Source: a bacterium | GTDB taxonomy: Bacteria > CSSED10-310 > JAFGSJ01 | DNA: 64,000 nt | NCBI GenBank assembly: GCA_016934675.1 | Contig: JAFGSJ010000018.1 | Coordinates: 45,530 to 109,529 of the forward strand | Reading direction: 5' to 3' | In this document: piece by piece, positions 37,261-47,489 of the stretch | Position numbering within the stretch: the first letter of the stretch is position 1 | How the letters are laid out: each line of letters begins with the position of its first letter | Translations under genes and position numbers: made by a program | Notes under the pieces: model-generated | What the model was told of the DNA's origin: nothing | Seen by the model: the letters and a program-made list of their open reading frames with translations, nothing else | Databases searched by the model: none

Positions 37261-40200
37261 ATGAGACGGAACTCATGTTATATAACGGGGATATTCTTTC
37301 TGCTGCTCATTGCGGTTTTGGGAAATAACACCTGGGGGCAAACCTGGTTGAAAGCATTTCAGACTGGCTCATATGATGAAGCACAGGCCATTGTGCAACT
37401 CCATGACGGTTCAATCGCTGTTGCCGGGACGACCTCCTCATCATTAGATAACCGTGATATATTTGTTAACAGGATTGATATCTGGGCAAATAGCTACTGG
37501 CAAAAAATGCTGGGAGGCGAAAGCAGTGACGGTCTCAACGGCCTGATTACTACTCGTGATGATGGATTAGTCGGTTGTGGTTGGAGCCAGTCGGTGACGA
37601 GTGGTCATCTTACCCAAGCCCTGGTCGTACGACTTGATCAATCCGGGAATATTGAATGGCAAAGGTTTTATGATTGCGTGGACTATGAATTTATTGAGGG
37701 ATGTTCCATTGCTCAGACGGCAGATGATGGTTATGTTCTGATTGCCCACTCTCCTTCAGCTTATAGTCCCAGTGTCACACTATTGAGACTGGATGCCACG
37801 GGATCAATAATCTGGCAGAAGCGCTTGCAGAGTAGTGAAACTATTATACCTTCCGAACTTATCTGTACCGCTGATTACGGTTTTTGTCTCATCGGTTCAA
37901 CAACATCTACCTCTGCGAATTCTGAAGTATTAATCATAAAATTTGACCAAACCGGCACTATCGTATGGCAAAACACCTATGGAAACGCGTATAACGATTA
38001 TGGAGTTTCTATCATCCAGGCCAACGACGGGGGCTATCTGGCCGTTGGTTCAAAGGAACTGCCCAGCACGTATCACGAGGATGTTCTGGTTTTGAAACTC
38101 GACAGCACCGGTTCGATTCAATGGCAATATACGTATGGTGATCTTAACGATGATCAAGGTAGAGATGTTATCCAGTCAGAGAATGGCAATTATGTAATCG
38201 CAGCCGAGACCAGGTCCTACGGCTCCGGTTTAACTGATTACTGGTTATTCGAGCTTGATTCCACAGGATCGATCGTATGGCAAAAAACATATGGTGACAG
38301 TCATCAAGAATACCTGAGAGATATCAAACCATCACACGATCACGGTTATCTTCTGACTGGTCTTTCACGTTCTTTCGGTTCAGGTGATGAGGATGCGTTT
38401 GTCTTAAAAATGGATGCACAAGGTGGGCTTTCTGAATACTGTTACCTGATCGGTTTAACCGGTATTGTGCCGGCAACGAGTTCTCTCGTCGTGTCGACTG
38501 GGTCGAACACGGTCACCGATGACACTTTTACGTCATCTCCAGCACTACTCGTTGATGATTACATGTCTTTTGAAGTTCAAACCTTGTGTTACGGTTGCAC
38601 TGATGATCCATATGAATCAGACAGCCTCGGTGATGTTAGCGTTGCCAAAGCAATTCTTGGGGGGCAGACCCAAATCCATAATTTCTGGGATATGACTGAT
38701 GATTGGTTACAGTTTCATGCCTGCCCGGGTCAGTCTTTTACGATCTCGACCCGGAATCTCGGTATGGATGCCGATACGGTCCTCGAGCTCTATGATGATA
38801 GCTGTACCACCCCACTGGCCAGTGATAACGATAGTGGCGATGAACCCAGGGCCTCCAAGCTGGAATGGATGGCCCCGATCACCGGTTCATATTATCTCAG
38901 AGTCACGGCTAATGAAGGCTTTGTCAATAATGTCGGTGCTGTTGGCAATTTCAGTTATTACAATCTTGTTTTCGAGGGCGAAACCTCTCCCTGTTCGACC
39001 TGGGCCAGAAAATATAGCCCGATTTCAAAAAAACAACTCTCCTCGAACGAACAATCCGAAAAAAGCTCTACGGACGGAAGATACAAAGTTGTTCCAGCCC
39101 AGGACGGTGGTTACCTGGCTGCGGCGACCCGGACCAATGATCTATGGACAATGAAAATGGACCCGGAACATGCTCATGAATGGGAGCTTCTGATCGGAGG
39201 TGCAGGCATAGAAACCATGAATGATCTGGTCCGGGTCCGTACTGGCGGCTATCTGATCGTCGGGACTACGACCTCGACTGGTCAGGGTGCACAAGATGGC
39301 TGGCTGGTCCGTGTGGACGAGCAGGGGTTGGTCTCATGGCAAAAAAGTATCGGCACGGTTGATGAAGACAGCTTGACCGCAGTGCAACAGACCGATGACG
39401 ACGGTTTTATTGCCGCAGGTTCGAGTAACGACGACATCTGGCTGGTCAAACTGACTGCTGACGGTTCTCTTAGCTGGCAATACCTGTATGGTGGGACCAG
39501 CACTGAATCTGTCGGTTATGTCCGGCAAACATGGGATGAAGGTTACATTGTCGCGGGTACGACCTCCTCATACGGCGCCGGTGCGGAAGATGTCTTTGTG
39601 CTAAGGTTGGACAGTACGGGTAGTGTCATCTGGAGCAAAACATACGGTGGACAATACGAGGACCAGGCCAATGACATCATCGAAACGCCGGATAATGGCT
39701 TTCTTATTGCGGGCCTTTCCTTTTCGTATGGTCCTGACAGCCCCACGTTCTCGAATTGCTGGATAGTCAAGACCGATTACAGGGGACAGATTTCCTGGCA
39801 AAACATCATAGGTGGGGACGACAATGATACTGCAACCGCCCTGGCTTTGTCCGAACACGGTGGTTTTATCATGGTCGGTTCCACCGGACAAGCGGACAAT
39901 ACCCTTGATTTCTTCGTGGTAAAATACTCGGATCTGGGTGAGATCGAATGGCAAAAGACATATGGGGACGGCAGTGCGGACGATGGTGCGACCAGTGTTC
40001 TGGCTTTGATCGATAGTGGCTACTTTCTAGGTGGATATTCAGATAGCGGCACGGCAGATCAAGCTTTCTTCATAAAAATTCCTGCTGCCGGTTTCTTGAA
40101 CACATCATGTTCTCTGATCAATGATTCTTTTTATACTCATATACGAACGGAAGCGAACAATAGCTTCCCCACAATAACGAATGTCACAGCGACTGCCAGC

Positions 40201-40587
40201 CTGATCAACTCGTTTCTTGAAAGTAATACGACCGTTTCAGACATGACCGAAGAGTGCAATCTGTCTCTGCCTCTTGAAGTTTCAGGGCCCGGTGCCATTC
40301 AGGCTCTATCCTTTTCCAACAAGACCACCCTGGTTTGGGAAGATGCTTCTCTGAGTGGCTCTGATTACTTCAATGTTTATCGTGTGGAACGGACTGACCT
40401 GATAAACGGTTCATATGGTGAATGCTATGTTCCTGATGTCACATATTCGACAGTGTCGGTGCCAGAAACTCCTTCAAGTGGCGAATATTGGTATTTTCTG
40501 GTCAGTGGCGAAAATGTTCTGGGTGAGGGTCCTCTCGGTCATAATTCAGATGGGGAAGCCCGACAGAATCTGACACGTTGTCCCTGA
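37261..40587 (+). CDS. Secreted protein with two sets of seven propeller repeats, PPC domain and FN3
   Basis: A 1108-residue exported protein with a signal peptide (about 1-29, ending NNTWG). I count seven repeats of the type DGGYLAVGS...WQKTYG in residues about 30-400 and seven more in about 610-970. Each block would fit one seven-bladed beta-propeller. Between them (about 445-580) is a prepeptidase C-terminal (PPC) jelly-roll domain (DDWLQFHACPGQSFTIS, TGSYYLRVT). A fibronectin type III domain is at the C-terminus (TLVWEDASLSGSDYFNVYRV). No sorting signal is recognised. Such proteins are commonly surface-bound or released; ligand and function are unknown. No gene partner is evident. Confidence 0.75.
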   Translation: MRRNSCYITGIFFLLLIAVLGNNTWGQTWLKAFQTGSYDEAQAIVQLHDGSIAVAGTTSSSLDNRDIFVNRIDIWANSYWQKMLGGESSDGLNGLITTRDDGLVGCGWSQSVTSGHLTQALVVRLDQSGNIEWQRFYDCVDYEFIEGCSIAQTADDGYVLIAHSPSAYSPSVTLLRLDATGSIIWQKRLQSSETIIPSELICTADYGFCLIGSTTSTSANSEVLIIKFDQTGTIVWQNTYGNAYNDYGVSIIQANDGGYLAVGSKELPSTYHEDVLVLKLDSTGSIQWQYTYGDLNDDQGRDVIQSENGNYVIAAETRSYGSGLTDYWLFELDSTGSIVWQKTYGDSHQEYLRDIKPSHDHGYLLTGLSRSFGSGDEDAFVLKMDAQGGLSEYCYLIGLTGIVPATSSLVVSTGSNTVTDDTFTSSPALLVDDYMSFEVQTLCYGCTDDPYESDSLGDVSVAKAILGGQTQIHNFWDMTDDWLQFHACPGQSFTISTRNLGMDADTVLELYDDSCTTPLASDNDSGDEPRASKLEWMAPITGSYYLRVTANEGFVNNVGAVGNFSYYNLVFEGETSPCSTWARKYSPISKKQLSSNEQSEKSSTDGRYKVVPAQDGGYLAAATRTNDLWTMKMDPEHAHEWELLIGGAGIETMNDLVRVRTGGYLIVGTTTSTGQGAQDGWLVRVDEQGLVSWQKSIGTVDEDSLTAVQQTDDDGFIAAGSSNDDIWLVKLTADGSLSWQYLYGGTSTESVGYVRQTWDEGYIVAGTTSSYGAGAEDVFVLRLDSTGSVIWSKTYGGQYEDQANDIIETPDNGFLIAGLSFSYGPDSPTFSNCWIVKTDYRGQISWQNIIGGDDNDTATALALSEHGGFIMVGSTGQADNTLDFFVVKYSDLGEIEWQKTYGDGSADDGATSVLALIDSGYFLGGYSDSGTADQAFFIKIPAAGFLNTSCSLINDSFYTHIRTEANNSFPTITNVTATASLINSFLESNTTVSDMTEECNLSLPLEVSGPGAIQALSFSNKTTLVWEDASLSGSDYFNVYRVERTDLINGSYGECYVPDVTYSTVSVPETPSSGEYWYFLVSGENVLGEGPLGHNSDGEARQNLTRCP

Positions 40588-40642
40588 TCTTACCCCGGAT
40601 TGAAACGAGATGAGCTTGTCTTGCCTGAGGAAATAATGTGTC

Positions 40643-42352
40643 ATGATCGTTGCCAAGATAGAGAATCTGCATTTTACCTATAAACGCCAAACACAACCTG
40701 CTCTTAATGGGATCGATTTTAGTATTGAACAAGGGGAAACGGTCGCTTTTCTCGGGCATACCGGTGCTGGTAAATCCACGTTCTTTAATTGTCTTTCCGG
40801 TATCATTCCTCAATTTTATAAAGGTATGTTGTCGGGCACGATCGAATTATTCGGTTCTTCAATCAGCGATCGCACATTGAATCAGACCAGTTTGAAGACC
40901 GGCCATCTTTTTCAGGACTTCGAAGCCCAGCTTTTCTCATCTACCGCCGCACTGGAAGTAGCTTTTCCTCTTGAGAACAGAGCTGTTTCCTCCTTTGAAA
41001 TGCACGTTCTGGTTGACAGTTCACTCGAAAAAGTCAATCTTTTACCTTATCAGACAAGGAATCCCAACACTCTTTCCGGCGGTCAAAAACAACGCCTTGC
41101 CTTGGCCAGCATTTTGTGCACCAAGCCTGAACTTCTGCTACTGGACGAGCCCACAACAGATTTGGACCCGATCGGACGACGGGAAGTCATGAATATCTGC
41201 CGGGTTTTGAACAATGAGGGGCACACGATCCTCCTGATCGAGCTGAACACCGAGGAATTGCACGATTTTGATCGAATTTGTCTCTTCAAGCAAGGGCAGA
41301 TAATAGCAGATGATATACCGAGTCGTGTTTTAGCCGACCAGTCTGCTCTGACGGATGCGGGTGTGAAGCAACCGGAAATGCTGGAGCTTCTCGAACATAA
41401 AGGTCTGCAATCTCAGGATTATTCAACTGACGGTGTCTTTCAGCTCATGAAAAGCCACGGCTTTGGAATCGATCCGGTCAAACTCGAGCCAATACTGTCA
41501 GCCGAAAACAAAGCAACTCTTTCATCTTGTCAGCCTTTGATCGAACTGGCGGAGGTGAATTATGCCTACATTCCCGGACAACCGGTCTTGAATGATATCT
41601 CGTTTTCAATCTATCCTAATGACTGCATCGCGTTCCTGGGTGAAAACGGTTCGGGGAAAACCACGCTGGTGAAAAACATGTGCCGGTTGCTCAAGCCATC
41701 GAGCGGTTCAGTGTTTCTCGAAGGTCGTGAACTGAAACAACTCCCCCATTCGACCCTGGGCCGAAAGATCGGTTTCGTTTTCCAGAATCCTGACCATATG
41801 ATTTTTTCGGCTACTGTTTTTGATGAGATTGCCTTCGGACCGCGCAATTATGGTTTTTCGCCCACGCAGGTCAATCAAGCGGTCGAGCAGGCAATTGAAC
41901 TCGTCCAATTACAGGGCAAGGAGCAGTCCGATCCCTTCTCTCTGACCAAAGGTGAACGTCAGAAAATCGCGGTCGCCTCCATCCTGGCCTGTAGACCTGA
42001 AATCATCATCTTGGATGAACCCACCACCGGTCTTGATTATCACGAACAACTGAAAATGATGGAGCTGCTCATGAAGTTGAGGTCACAGGGACATACCATC
42101 CTGATCATTACCCACTCGATCTGGCTGGCTGCCACGTATTGTTCAAAAATCGTCGTAATGAAGGACGGTCACATACGAGCACGTGGCCCGGCTCGTGATA
42201 TTCTGTTTGATTTTAGCACCCTGGCAAGTGCAGGATTGACACCGACACCCTGTCTCAGGCTTTCTGCTTTATTTGGCCAACCGCTCTTGACAGTGGCAGA
42301 ACTGGAAACATGTTTGACCGTTCAAAAAAAAGATGAAAATGTGCAGAATTAA
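40643..42352 (+). CDS. Fused ECF-transporter ATPase, two nucleotide-binding domains
   Basis: A 569-residue protein with two ABC ATPase domains in tandem, as in fused EcfA/YkoD-type subunits of energy-coupling-factor vitamin and metal importers. Domain 1 has Walker A GHTGAGKS (38-45) and signature LSGGQKQR. Domain 2 has Walker A GENGSGKT (333-340), but its signature reads LTKGERQK in place of LSGGQ. Both keep the LLLDEPTT or IILDEPTT Walker B. The EcfT gene follows 84 bases later. A substrate-binding S component is missing from the neighbourhood, so this is probably a shared module of the group II type. The GAGG before the ATG is rather far away (12 bases). Confidence 0.88.
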   Translation: MIVAKIENLHFTYKRQTQPALNGIDFSIEQGETVAFLGHTGAGKSTFFNCLSGIIPQFYKGMLSGTIELFGSSISDRTLNQTSLKTGHLFQDFEAQLFSSTAALEVAFPLENRAVSSFEMHVLVDSSLEKVNLLPYQTRNPNTLSGGQKQRLALASILCTKPELLLLDEPTTDLDPIGRREVMNICRVLNNEGHTILLIELNTEELHDFDRICLFKQGQIIADDIPSRVLADQSALTDAGVKQPEMLELLEHKGLQSQDYSTDGVFQLMKSHGFGIDPVKLEPILSAENKATLSSCQPLIELAEVNYAYIPGQPVLNDISFSIYPNDCIAFLGENGSGKTTLVKNMCRLLKPSSGSVFLEGRELKQLPHSTLGRKIGFVFQNPDHMIFSATVFDEIAFGPRNYGFSPTQVNQAVEQAIELVQLQGKEQSDPFSLTKGERQKIAVASILACRPEIIILDEPTTGLDYHEQLKMMELLMKLRSQGHTILIITHSIWLAATYCSKIVVMKDGHIRARGPARDILFDFSTLASAGLTPTPCLRLSALFGQPLLTVAELETCLTVQKKDENVQN

Positions 42353-42436
42353 CTCGATATGTCAATATTCTTCCCGTCCGGTCGTTTGGTGTTCGTTGGA
42401 TAACCAGGGCTGAAGAATCAAGGGGAGGTCCTTCAG

Positions 42437-43210
42437 GTGCACTCTTTTTATATCGAGCAAGACAGTTTCATGTCAAAGCTGCACCCAGCCATCCGAATTG
42501 CTGTTCTTATTCTCCTGTTCTGTACACCTTTTGCTTTTAATGATCCCTTGTTCCTTGCCCCGCTCGGGCTCCTGTTTCTGGTCCTGTCCTTATTTGCCCA
42601 GGCCTGGTCAAATATTGTCCGGGTCCGGTGGCTCGGTCTGGTTTTCCTGGTCATGAGTCTCCTGCTCTGGCCTTTGTTCTTTCATGGTCCCACTCCACTC
42701 TTCGTTCTCGGACCCGTAACCATCACCAAAGAAGCCCTCTTATACGGTTGTTCGATCGGGATTCGCTTGAACTGTTTTCTGCTGCTTGGTGTGATCTTTT
42801 TGAGTATAACCAGGCTGGAAGACTTTACTCGGGGTCTGACCTCACTTGGCCTGCCCTATTCTCTCAGTTTCGCCCTGGGGCTGGCTTTCCGGCTTAGCCC
42901 ACTTTTCGCTGAAGAAGCTGAACGGGTCGTCACCGCCCAGAAAGCACGGGGCCTTGATCTTGACCAGGGCACTATCTTCGCCCGGATTAAGAAACACATT
43001 CCGGTTATTGTGCCCGTCCTGCTCTTGGGCTTAAAAAAAGCGGACCTGCTCTCTATCGCCCTCGAATCCAAGGGCTTCAATCCTTCGGCTCACCGGACCT
43101 ATTACTACCATTATGCCTTACGACTGACAGATTTGGTCGTTATTGTTCTGGTCCTTGTCTTGAATACCGGCCTGTTCATGCTCCGATACCTCGGCTATGG
43201 CCTGATCTGA
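42437..43210 (+). CDS. ecfT: ECF transporter transmembrane T component
   Basis: A 257-residue inner-membrane protein with five or six helices (CbiQ/EcfT family). The coupling-helix signatures are both visible: A-x-K-A-R-G in TAQKARGLDLD and the second motif in SIALESKGFN, which contact the grooves of the two ATPase domains. The GTG at 42437, eight bases after AGGGGAGG, is chosen; an ATG at 42470 would shorten it by 11 residues. It makes the membrane part of the importer with the preceding ATPase. No S component lies beside it, so the substrate cannot be named. Confidence 0.9.
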   Translation: MHSFYIEQDSFMSKLHPAIRIAVLILLFCTPFAFNDPLFLAPLGLLFLVLSLFAQAWSNIVRVRWLGLVFLVMSLLLWPLFFHGPTPLFVLGPVTITKEALLYGCSIGIRLNCFLLLGVIFLSITRLEDFTRGLTSLGLPYSLSFALGLAFRLSPLFAEEAERVVTAQKARGLDLDQGTIFARIKKHIPVIVPVLLLGLKKADLLSIALESKGFNPSAHRTYYYHYALRLTDLVVIVLVLVLNTGLFMLRYLGYGLI

Positions 43211-43313
43211 TAAACTTTGGTAAACTTTTCATTTGATTCTCAGCACAGATAATGTTAAAAACAGAGAGAGCTTCATAAAATTAAGAAATCAGGCTTTAAA
43301 GGGAGAAACGGTC

Positions 43314-44003
43314 ATGTCCGGGGAACGTATTGTGGTTGTTGAAGATGAGGAAAGCATTATCGTACTACTGACCTATAATTTGACCCGAAACGGTTATCAG
43401 GTGAATGCGATTACTTCAGGCGAAGAGGCTTTGAAGAGTATTCGCTCTGAGCCACCTGACTTGGTCCTACTCGATCTCATGCTGCCCGGTCTAGATGGTT
43501 TGGATGTCTGTAAGGCGTTACGCAACGATCCCGGTACCGCATCAATCCCGGTCATCATGTTAACTGCCCGGGGAGAGGAGTCAGATATCGTTATCGGTCT
43601 TGAACTCGGTGCAGACGATTATGTTACCAAACCATTCAGCCCACGCCTGCTCCTGGCCAGAATAAAATCATTGCTCCGTCGCAGCCATAAGGGAAGCACT
43701 GATGAGTCCAATCTCATTTCCTGTCCCGACCTGGTCATCGATCATGTTCGCCGGGAAGTGCGGGTGCTAGGTGAAGCAGTTGCGCTCACCTATACTGAAT
43801 TCTCTGTCCTTGAAATGCTGGCTATAAGACCCGGTCGAGTATTCACCCGTAATCAGATTATCGATGCAGTCCGAGGTGGCAATTATCCTGTCACGGACCG
43901 CTCGGTGGATGTCCAGATCGTGGGACTCAGAAAAAAACTCGGGCCTTGCGGGTCCTATATCGAGACGATCCGCGGTGTGGGTTACCGGTTCAAGGAATTC
44001 TGA
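43314..44003 (+). CDS. phoB: PhoB-type phosphate response regulator
   Basis: An OmpR/PhoB-family regulator of 229 residues from the ATG at 43314, eight bases after GGGAG; upstream in-frame codons have no such site. The receiver has D54 in LLDLMLPG and K in TKPFSPRL. The winged-helix domain has the typical end DVQIVGLRKKLG and IRGVGYRF. It should bind Pho boxes under phosphate limitation and switch on the pst genes 3.5 kb downstream. Its last base overlaps the phoR start (TGATG). Confidence 0.93.
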   Translation: MSGERIVVVEDEESIIVLLTYNLTRNGYQVNAITSGEEALKSIRSEPPDLVLLDLMLPGLDGLDVCKALRNDPGTASIPVIMLTARGEESDIVIGLELGADDYVTKPFSPRLLLARIKSLLRRSHKGSTDESNLISCPDLVIDHVRREVRVLGEAVALTYTEFSVLEMLAIRPGRVFTRNQIIDAVRGGNYPVTDRSVDVQIVGLRKKLGPCGSYIETIRGVGYRFKEF

Positions 44004-45817
44004 TGAAGCGCAGAAAACTTGTCTGGCAGATTTTTTCGTTATCGTTACTGACAATCGTTATGTGCCTTGTGCCCTTATCGATGTATCTTCTTCGTGAATT
44101 CAAGCAGTTTCATCATGATCAGATCAGGGCCGAACTTGAAGCCAGGGCCATTCTCGTTCGAAACCAGCTCACAGAACCATTGAACAGCCAGCACTATGAA
44201 CTGCTCTCTGAACTGACAAACTCTTTAGCACGACAGACCAGGATGCGACTGACCATCATCCTTCCCGACGGTCAGATCATCGCCGAATCGGACGAAGACC
44301 CGGAACTCATGGCCAACCATGCAGAACGTCCTGAGATCAAACAAGCCCTGTCCGGAGAGATCGGCCAGATAATTCGTAAGAGCGAGACGGTCCATGAAGA
44401 GATGATGTATCTAGCCATTCCCTGCTACAATGGTCAGTCTATCAGTGGAGTGGTTCGCACAGCCCTGCCAATCACCCGGATCAATCAAACCATGTCCAGG
44501 TTGGTCCAACGTGTCGTCTTGACGGGTCTTCTGCTCTCTCTGTTGACCCTTATGGTCAGTCTTTTCATTTCCCGGCGGATTACCAGACCTCTGCTCGATA
44601 TTCAAAAACATGCCCGAGCCTTTGCTCAGGGTGATTTCAAAGGCTCCATCCCTGTTCCTGATATCGAAGAAATTGCTCTGCTGGTCCATGTGTTGAACGA
44701 CGCCGCTTCCCAACTTGAAACACGATTTCAAACCATTCTCCACCAGAAAAACGAAAAAGACGCGATTCTGACTAGTATGATTGAGGGTCTCCTGGCCATC
44801 GATTTGAATGAACAGCTCATCACCCTCAACCATTCGGCTGCACATATGCTCGGCCTCTCGATTGAAAAAAGCCAGGGCAGACTCGTCCAGGAAGTCATCC
44901 GGCATAGTGAATTACAGAAATTTATTCATCATTCATTAACGACACCGGGACCAAGAGAGGATATGGTCACCTTTCTGCATCCCCAAACACAATTCGTGTA
45001 TGTTCATGGGACCCAGATTGTGGACCATCGTGGCCAGACAATCGGGGCAATCGTAGTCCTGCATGATATCACCAGGATGAAGCGACTCGAAAATATGAGA
45101 CGTGATTTCGTCGCTAACGTTTCACATGAATTGAGAACACCTCTGACTGCCCTACAGGGTTTCCTTGAAACACTCCAGGACGGAGCCCTGAGTCAACCGG
45201 AAGAAGCCCAGCGTTTTTTGACGATCATGCACGCACAAGTGACCCGGATGGGAAAACTGATTGAAGATATTCTTTTACTATCCTCTCTCGAACAGGACAC
45301 TGATAATCAGGAAATTGCTCTGAATCTCGCACCGCTCTTGCCCACAATTCAGAGTGCCATCCAGACCTGTGAACATAAGGCTCGAGAGAAGGATATAACG
45401 ATCAGTCTGCAGGGGAAAACCGACATCGAGCTTATGCACAATCCCGAACTGCTCAGTCTGGCCTTGATTAACCTGTTGGACAATGCCATTAAATACAGTG
45501 ACCAGGACAGCACGGTCACTCTGTCCATCGATCAGCAGGAGAAACAAACGGTCATTGCTGTCATCGATCATGGTTGCGGCATTCCTCACGAGCACCAGGA
45601 CCGTGTCTTTGAGAGATTCTATCGGGTCGATAAAGCCCGTAGTCGCAAACTGGGCGGAACAGGACTCGGACTCGCCATCGTCAAACATATCGCGGTCATT
45701 CACAACGCTACCGTTATACTCGAAAGCAGCCCCGATCAAGGCAGCACATTCTCACTCCATTTTCCAGCCATACCGAACAAGCCAAACACCATTCCGGACA
45801 TTCCTGCAAACGAATAG
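44003..45817 (+). CDS. phoR: PhoR-type sensor histidine kinase
   Basis: A 604-residue kinase whose ATG at 44003 overlaps the phoB stop by one base, so the two are translationally coupled. Order: helix (about 10-30), periplasmic region (31-165), helix (168-190), HAMP (190-243), PAS (about 250-360), HisKA with H375 in HELRTPLTAL, and HATPase with NLLDNAIKYS and GGTGLGLAIV. The periplasmic part is much larger than in E. coli PhoR and resembles the Bacillus-type architecture. With PstSCAB and PhoU encoded next to it, it forms the usual phosphate-sensing complex. Confidence 0.93.
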   Translation: MKRRKLVWQIFSLSLLTIVMCLVPLSMYLLREFKQFHHDQIRAELEARAILVRNQLTEPLNSQHYELLSELTNSLARQTRMRLTIILPDGQIIAESDEDPELMANHAERPEIKQALSGEIGQIIRKSETVHEEMMYLAIPCYNGQSISGVVRTALPITRINQTMSRLVQRVVLTGLLLSLLTLMVSLFISRRITRPLLDIQKHARAFAQGDFKGSIPVPDIEEIALLVHVLNDAASQLETRFQTILHQKNEKDAILTSMIEGLLAIDLNEQLITLNHSAAHMLGLSIEKSQGRLVQEVIRHSELQKFIHHSLTTPGPREDMVTFLHPQTQFVYVHGTQIVDHRGQTIGAIVVLHDITRMKRLENMRRDFVANVSHELRTPLTALQGFLETLQDGALSQPEEAQRFLTIMHAQVTRMGKLIEDILLLSSLEQDTDNQEIALNLAPLLPTIQSAIQTCEHKAREKDITISLQGKTDIELMHNPELLSLALINLLDNAIKYSDQDSTVTLSIDQQEKQTVIAVIDHGCGIPHEHQDRVFERFYRVDKARSRKLGGTGLGLAIVKHIAVIHNATVILESSPDQGSTFSLHFPAIPNKPNTIPDIPANE

Positions 45818-46131
45818 CACTGTATTTCATCTTGGTCCATAATCCATCGGCAGCTTGAATTCTCGCCAAGCCCAATGCCCCGACTCAATCATCTCATCAA
45901 AATCTAACGTGATCTTTATAGTCCGCTCACAAAATGGGTTTACTACAACAATCGATTAGTTCTGGAATTGTGTATTCAAGCAGTGAAAGATCAACAGACC
46001 GCTTTTCATCGATTTTAACTGCAAAGAAGTTGAGAAAGGAGGTTAGGCAAAAAAATGCTTAAGAGTGTGTGAAGAGGTGATGTTCAGTGTTCTCAAAGTG
46101 AAATTATTTAACGCAAGGAAGGAGTATATCA
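45818..46131. other. Intergenic region before the porin gene
   Basis: 314 bases without a credible gene. A ribosome site (AAAGGAGG) near 46036 precedes only a five-codon frame. The real porin ribosome site is AAGGAAGGAG near 46118. I looked for an 11-base-period Pho box and did not find a clear one. Confidence 0.5.
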
Positions 46132-47349
46132 ATGATCAAGAGAGCAGAAATAATGAAACACATGACCAGTTTTGTCGTAGTGCTGAGCATATTCGCTTTT
46201 CTTTTCAGCATGCCAAACACTGGTAGAGCGGCTGAGGAAGGAGGTGCATCATCTTTAAGCAAAACACTGGAAGGTCTAAGCTTTGATATTGAAGCTTATC
46301 TGGATTATTCAATCGGTCAATCAGCCCAACCAGGTGACGAGGAAGAGGATTATAATTCCTTCAAGAGCACGCGGGGCTATTTCACGGTTAAAAAGAGCAT
46401 TTTGCCCTGGTTAGGTGTGCGTATGACCTGGGACCTGCATCAAGTCAGTGATGGTTACTATGAACTTCGCTACAAGTATCTCTATGCGGAGTTGAAAGCA
46501 GCCGGTGCCGGCCCCTTCACCGATATTAAAGCGGAATTGGGCATGGGCCATACACCCTGGTTGGATTTTGAAGGCAAGATAAACCCATATCGTTGTCAGG
46601 GTACCATGCCACTTGAACGGGCAGGGGCGATCAATTCAGCGGACTTGGGTATTGGATTGCTCGGTAATCTGGGCGGTAAACTCGAAAACGCAAAAAAATT
46701 GACCGGTCAATCCAGTTATGATGGGCAATGGGGTAGTTGGCACCTGGGAGTCTATAATGGCAGTGGCTACAGTAGTTCCGAAAAAAATGAAGACAAACCC
46801 ATAGCGGCCCGATTGACTCTGCGCCCCCTTCCCTCGGTGCTGCCCGGCCTGCAACTGAGTTATTTCGGGACCTTTGGTAAAGGCAATGTTGAACCAGTTG
46901 ATGAAGAAGACATCGAAGCTCCGGATTTTCAAGTGAATCTGGGGATGATCAGTTTCAATCATCCTCGTTTTACCATAACCGGTCAGTATTTCATGACCAA
47001 AGGTAATGCCAAGGGGACATGGGTAGATGCTGAAGGTGAAGCTTTGAACACGGAAGGATATGCAGCATTCGCCTCGATAAAGCTGCCGGTGGCTGATGAC
47101 AAACTGACATTCTGGGCACGTTACGACCATTTCGATGCTGACGCTGATCATGTTTTAGCTGATAAGACCGCCTATGATCTCACCATTGCTTCACTGGTCT
47201 GGGATTTTTATAAGGGTAACCTGCTTATGCTCGCCTACGAAACGACGGATTATGAAGAGGACAATGCCGGCAAGGGCAAAGTCCCCGAAGTTGGGACCAA
47301 GCTGGGACAAGACCAGAAATTTCAAGTGGTCTGGCAGGTAAAAATCTAA
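46132..47349 (+). CDS. Outer-membrane porin of the phosphate gene cluster
   Basis: A 405-residue exported protein with a signal peptide (about 1-33, ending SMPNTGRAA). The mature part has many short alternating amphipathic strands (FDIEAYLDYSIG, RYKYLYAELKAAG, FQVNLGMISF, LTFWARYDHFDAD) and ends in KFQVVWQVKI, as expected for a beta-barrel. The location between phoR and pstS suggests a phosphate-inducible porin similar in role to OprP/OprO or PhoE, but no family-specific motif was recognised, so the specificity is inference from neighbours. An acidic stretch (PGDEEEDYNS) near residue 65 is notable. Strong ribosome site in front. Confidence 0.75.
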   Translation: MIKRAEIMKHMTSFVVVLSIFAFLFSMPNTGRAAEEGGASSLSKTLEGLSFDIEAYLDYSIGQSAQPGDEEEDYNSFKSTRGYFTVKKSILPWLGVRMTWDLHQVSDGYYELRYKYLYAELKAAGAGPFTDIKAELGMGHTPWLDFEGKINPYRCQGTMPLERAGAINSADLGIGLLGNLGGKLENAKKLTGQSSYDGQWGSWHLGVYNGSGYSSSEKNEDKPIAARLTLRPLPSVLPGLQLSYFGTFGKGNVEPVDEEDIEAPDFQVNLGMISFNHPRFTITGQYFMTKGNAKGTWVDAEGEALNTEGYAAFASIKLPVADDKLTFWARYDHFDADADHVLADKTAYDLTIASLVWDFYKGNLLMLAYETTDYEEDNAGKGKVPEVGTKLGQDQKFQVVWQVKI

Positions 47350-47489
47350 CCGGAATGCCGAGGTTTACACGGAATAGTATAGAGGATCAATCCGGATAAT
47401 TCTAACAAAAATTCACTCGATCCTCATCATTTCCTAACAATTGGATCATAGATTATAGACTCTGATCTATTAACCTGAAAAATCTTACA

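Noticed and set aside
43211..43229. TAAACTTT direct repeat upstream of phoB
   Set aside because: Ten-base period and only two copies, partly at the end of the ecfT gene context; not convincing as a PhoB site.
46036..46071. Five-codon frame behind a strong ribosome site upstream of the porin gene
   Set aside because: Too short to support without conservation data; it could be a leader peptide or chance.
47402..47440. CTAACAA repeats before pstS as possible Pho box
   Set aside because: Copies are 31 bases apart, not the 11-base period of known Pho boxes, and do not match the CTGTCAT-type consensus.
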